From Fibrobacter sp. (GTDB lineage: Bacteria > Fibrobacterota > Fibrobacteria > Fibrobacterales > Fibrobacteraceae), in the NCBI GenBank assembly GCA_016295375.1, contig JAEDLI010000013.1:1-35279 (forward strand): a DNA stretch of 35,279 nt. The letters run 5' to 3'. Under the pieces are notes generated by a model. It ran no database searches, had not been told where the DNA came from, and was given only the letters and a program-made list of their open reading frames with translations. Numbering within the stretch: position 1 is the first letter of the stretch; each line of letters starts with the position of its first letter. This document shows positions 33,175 through 35,279 of the stretch, piece after piece. The translations under genes were made by a program, and so were the position numbers.

Positions 33175-33200
33175 ACGGGCTTTGCCCGTGTTTTTTTTTT
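33175..33200 (+). terminator. Strong intrinsic terminator or leader attenuator before the lyase gene
   Basis: ACGGGC, TTT loop, GCCCGT, then a run of ten T (33191-33200). It lies 62 bp after the antiporter and only 29 bp before the lyase ATG. Confidence 0.85.
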
Positions 33201-33229
33201 GTGGATCAGGACAATTCGCGGAGTCGGAC

Positions 33230-35056
33230 ATGCGCCTGAAAAAATGGAACAGTAGAGTATTTGCATTCTCGCTCGCATTCGCGGCGCTGCAATCCTTCGG
33301 CGCCGTTTATTACGTGGCACCCGATGGCAACGATGCCAGCGCGGGCACAAAGGACAAGCCCTTCGCGACGCTCAATAAGGCGAACACCGTGGTGCGCGCG
33401 GGTGATACCGTCTGGGTTCGCGGCGGCATCTACGACTTGCACGATACGGTCTTTTTCGAGCGTTATAGGATGACTGCGGCAATCGTCCTCACGGCAAGCG
33501 GCGAGAGCGACGACAACCGCATTCATTACCTGGCCTACCCGGGCGAACGCCCGATTTTTGATGGCGCGAACCTCCCCGTGGCGGCAGGCGGCGAACATAG
33601 CGACGGTACTCCCGAAGGAGCCATGTACACGTCACCCATCGTGATTTCGGCAAAGTACCTTCACCTGAAGGATTTCGAGGTCCGCAATACGCCCATGATA
33701 CACAATTCCAATTCCGGAATTTTCCTGTATGCGAGCAAGCACATTTTCTTGGAGCAGATTGACAGCCACCATAACGCTGGCCCCGGATTCTTCGCGAACG
33801 ACGGCGCGCCAGATGGCGGCGGGCACATATTCCTGAACTGCGATGCCCACGACAACTACGACCCCTTGGGCTGGCAGGGCGACGGCGAAAATGCCGACGG
33901 CTTCGGCGCGCATTACCAGAAACCCGGCGAGGGCGATACGACGAAGTTCATCGGATGCCGCGCCTGGTGGAACAGCGACGACGGTTTCGACTTCATCAAC
34001 CAGGAATTTCCCGTGGTGCTGGAGAACTGCTACGCCATGGGGAACGGCTACAGCGACTACGGGCTTGGAAACCCGAAGAACGGCAACGGACACGGCATCA
34101 AGATGGGCGAAAGCACCCTCGGCGGCGGGCGGCATACCATCAAGTTCTGCGCTGCCTGGAAAAACAAGGCGACGGGCTTTTATGCGAACTACACCGGCGT
34201 GGGCAGCAAGTGGCTCAACAATACGTCGTACATGAACAAGGACCGCGAATTTGCCATGGCATCGACGCTCTTTGATTCGCAAGGGAACCGCATTGCCGAG
34301 GTGGCGCCCCTCACCGGCGACAACGCGCACGTACTCAAGAACAACATCGCCTTCCCGAACAGGAATTCGCAAGTCGGGGAATGCTGGGAGTATATACCGA
34401 GCCAGAACATCGACCGTTATGTGGAATGCCCCGCCGGTGAGAACAACACCTGGAACCTGAATCTTGACCTGACGGTCGACGATTTTGAGAGTCTCGATGA
34501 CCCGAGCATGACCGTGACAGGCAAGGACCTCTCGACCATCGCGGGAATATTAGGCCCGCGTAACGCCGACGGAAGCATACCCAATGTGGGGTTCCTGAAA
34601 CTCAAGAAGGGGAGCCGCGCCATCGACAAGGGCGAAGATCTCGGGTTCCCGTTTGTGGGCGAAGCGCCTGACCTCGGCGCGTTCGAATACGGGCTTTCGA
34701 GCAGTTCAGTTGTCGGGCCGAGCAGCTCGTCACGTCATTCCGGGCTTGACCCGGAATCTAGTGGCTCTGTCGTCGGGTCTTCAAGTTCCGCGGAAAGCGC
34801 CGCCTCCATCGCCATGCCCATCAAAGGACATTTGCCCGCATTGCGCACCGCCCGTGGCGCCGCACTCATTTTCGACCTGCAGGGCCGTCACCTCGGAACT
34901 TTGCAGTTTGAACAAATTAACGGCAGCGATTTTGCCGAACGTGACGGAACTTATCTCGACGCGGCCCTCGCAGGTATGCTTCGTGCAAAATTCAGGAACC
35001 CCGGCACCTATATAGTGCGCTCCGGCAGTGAAATCCAGAAAGTGCAGGTGAGGTAG
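33230..35056 (+). CDS. Secreted pectate lyase-like protein, polysaccharide lyase family 9 type
   Basis: 608 residues from ATG 33230, preceded at six bases by GGAG and giving a signal peptide (MRLKKWNSRVFAFSLAFAALQSFGA). A right-handed beta-helix follows, opening with YYVAPDGNDASAGTKDKPFATLNKA. The calcium/catalytic pattern of PL9 enzymes is visible: Asp223 in NADGF, Asp250, Asp251 and Asp254 in NSDDGFDF, and Lys291 in GNGHGIKMGE, with spacing close to Dickeya Pel9A. It would cleave polygalacturonate by beta-elimination. A poly-Ser linker (~487-530) contains an in-frame palindromic repeat. The terminal ~75 residues (LIFDLQGRHLGTLQ...YIVRSGSEIQKVQV) resemble the C-terminal sorting domains of Fibrobacter exported enzymes, possibly type IX secretion. 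Confidence 0.85.
   Translation: MRLKKWNSRVFAFSLAFAALQSFGAVYYVAPDGNDASAGTKDKPFATLNKANTVVRAGDTVWVRGGIYDLHDTVFFERYRMTAAIVLTASGESDDNRIHYLAYPGERPIFDGANLPVAAGGEHSDGTPEGAMYTSPIVISAKYLHLKDFEVRNTPMIHNSNSGIFLYASKHIFLEQIDSHHNAGPGFFANDGAPDGGGHIFLNCDAHDNYDPLGWQGDGENADGFGAHYQKPGEGDTTKFIGCRAWWNSDDGFDFINQEFPVVLENCYAMGNGYSDYGLGNPKNGNGHGIKMGESTLGGGRHTIKFCAAWKNKATGFYANYTGVGSKWLNNTSYMNKDREFAMASTLFDSQGNRIAEVAPLTGDNAHVLKNNIAFPNRNSQVGECWEYIPSQNIDRYVECPAGENNTWNLNLDLTVDDFESLDDPSMTVTGKDLSTIAGILGPRNADGSIPNVGFLKLKKGSRAIDKGEDLGFPFVGEAPDLGAFEYGLSSSSVVGPSSSSRHSGLDPESSGSVVGSSSSAESAASIAMPIKGHLPALRTARGAALIFDLQGRHLGTLQFEQINGSDFAERDGTYLDAALAGMLRAKFRNPGTYIVRSGSEIQKVQVR
34734..34759. repeat. Palindromic repeat inside the Ser-rich linker of the lyase
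   Basis: GTCATTCCGGG-CTTGA-CCCGGAATCT: 8-bp perfect stem (34737-34744 with 34750-34757) in the GTCAT...ATCT frame. It is translated as HSGLDPESS within a poly-Ser linker. Confidence 0.8.
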
Positions 35057-35136
35057 TATAGATATTTCAACATAAAATTCATTGAAAATTATAGATTTTT
35101 CAACGAAATTGACGGAGAATTCCCTTAGCCAAATTT

Positions 35137-35185
35137 AAATATCTTGATAAAAATGTGTTAAAACTACACTTTTATCAAGATATTT
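35137..35185 (+). terminator. AT-rich terminator after the lyase gene
   Basis: Perfect 16-bp arms AAATATCTTGATAAAA (35137-35152) and TTTTATCAAGATATTT (35170-35185), extended by GTG/CAC with one bulge, and followed by further T. The interval 35057-35136 contains two loosely repeated ATAGAT.TTTCAAC units and no gene. Confidence 0.7.
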
Positions 35186-35267
35186 TTGCGATTTTGTCTC
35201 ATTTTTATATATAAAAATTTAGCCAAAAAATTCTATATTTCCACTAGTACCAACTTACGGAGACTGG

Positions 35268-35279
35268 ATGCTGTTTAGC
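35268..35279 (+). CDS. Possible start of a gene running off the window
   Basis: ATG at 35268 (M-L-F-S) with GGAG five bases upstream and TATATT at 35234-35239. Only four codons are visible, so nothing can be said about the product. Confidence 0.35.

Overview
The window looks like a chromosomal segment of a Fibrobacter-type bacterium (Fibrobacterota). This is inferred from the gene content: a secreted pectate-lyase-like protein with poly-Ser linkers and a conserved C-terminal tail, many secreted or lipoprotein genes of uncertain family, Gram-negative envelope biogenesis genes (bamD, lptF, lptG), and anaerobic central metabolism (pyruvate formate-lyase) next to glycogen synthesis. I found no rRNA, tRNA, insertion sequence, phage gene or CRISPR array.

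Layout. Positions 1-600 hold a small AT-rich MORN-like secreted protein that converges on a bidirectional terminator. Positions 641-4815 (minus) hold glycogen synthase, folE and pflB. Positions 5010-8733 (minus) are a tight bamD / barrel protein / PHP-domain operon. Positions 8798-14603 (plus) are lptF-lptG-GGDEF-Na+/solute symporter, divergent from bamD across a 64-bp gap with an inverted repeat. Positions 14770-18027 (minus) hold purM, a cyclic-nucleotide-binding-fold/DUF4388-like regulator and a siderophore/cobalamin-type binding lipoprotein. Positions 18105-18965 (plus) encode a barrel protein facing a NYN nuclease gene. Positions 19971-27800 (minus) are a tightly coupled five-gene operon of exported proteins. 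Its upstream four genes are strikingly AT-rich: a Pmp-like beta-helix protein with a CBM-like front, a metzincin-like lipoprotein, an FGE-like protein and an esterase. A TPR protein follows. Positions 28104-35056 carry a small acidic protein, a TPR + type I periplasmic-binding-fold protein preceded by a degenerate nucleotidyltransferase, a truncated SIMPL protein, a stand-alone M41-like zinc protease, a NhaC-type antiporter and the PL9-like lyase.

Two things stand out. First, a family of short palindromic repeats has entered protein-coding genes in frame. The same roughly 40-bp module lies inside the PHP protein gene and, in the opposite orientation relative to coding, inside the binding-lipoprotein gene; the copies are 37 and 40 bp, a difference that is a multiple of three. 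Related GTCAT...ATCT hairpins occur at four places, one acting as an apparent terminator and one inside a Ser-rich linker. Second, the AT-rich secreted operon looks acquired and combines an adhesin-like beta-helix, a variant metzincin and an esterase in one transcription unit. No function for the operon is established from sequence alone.
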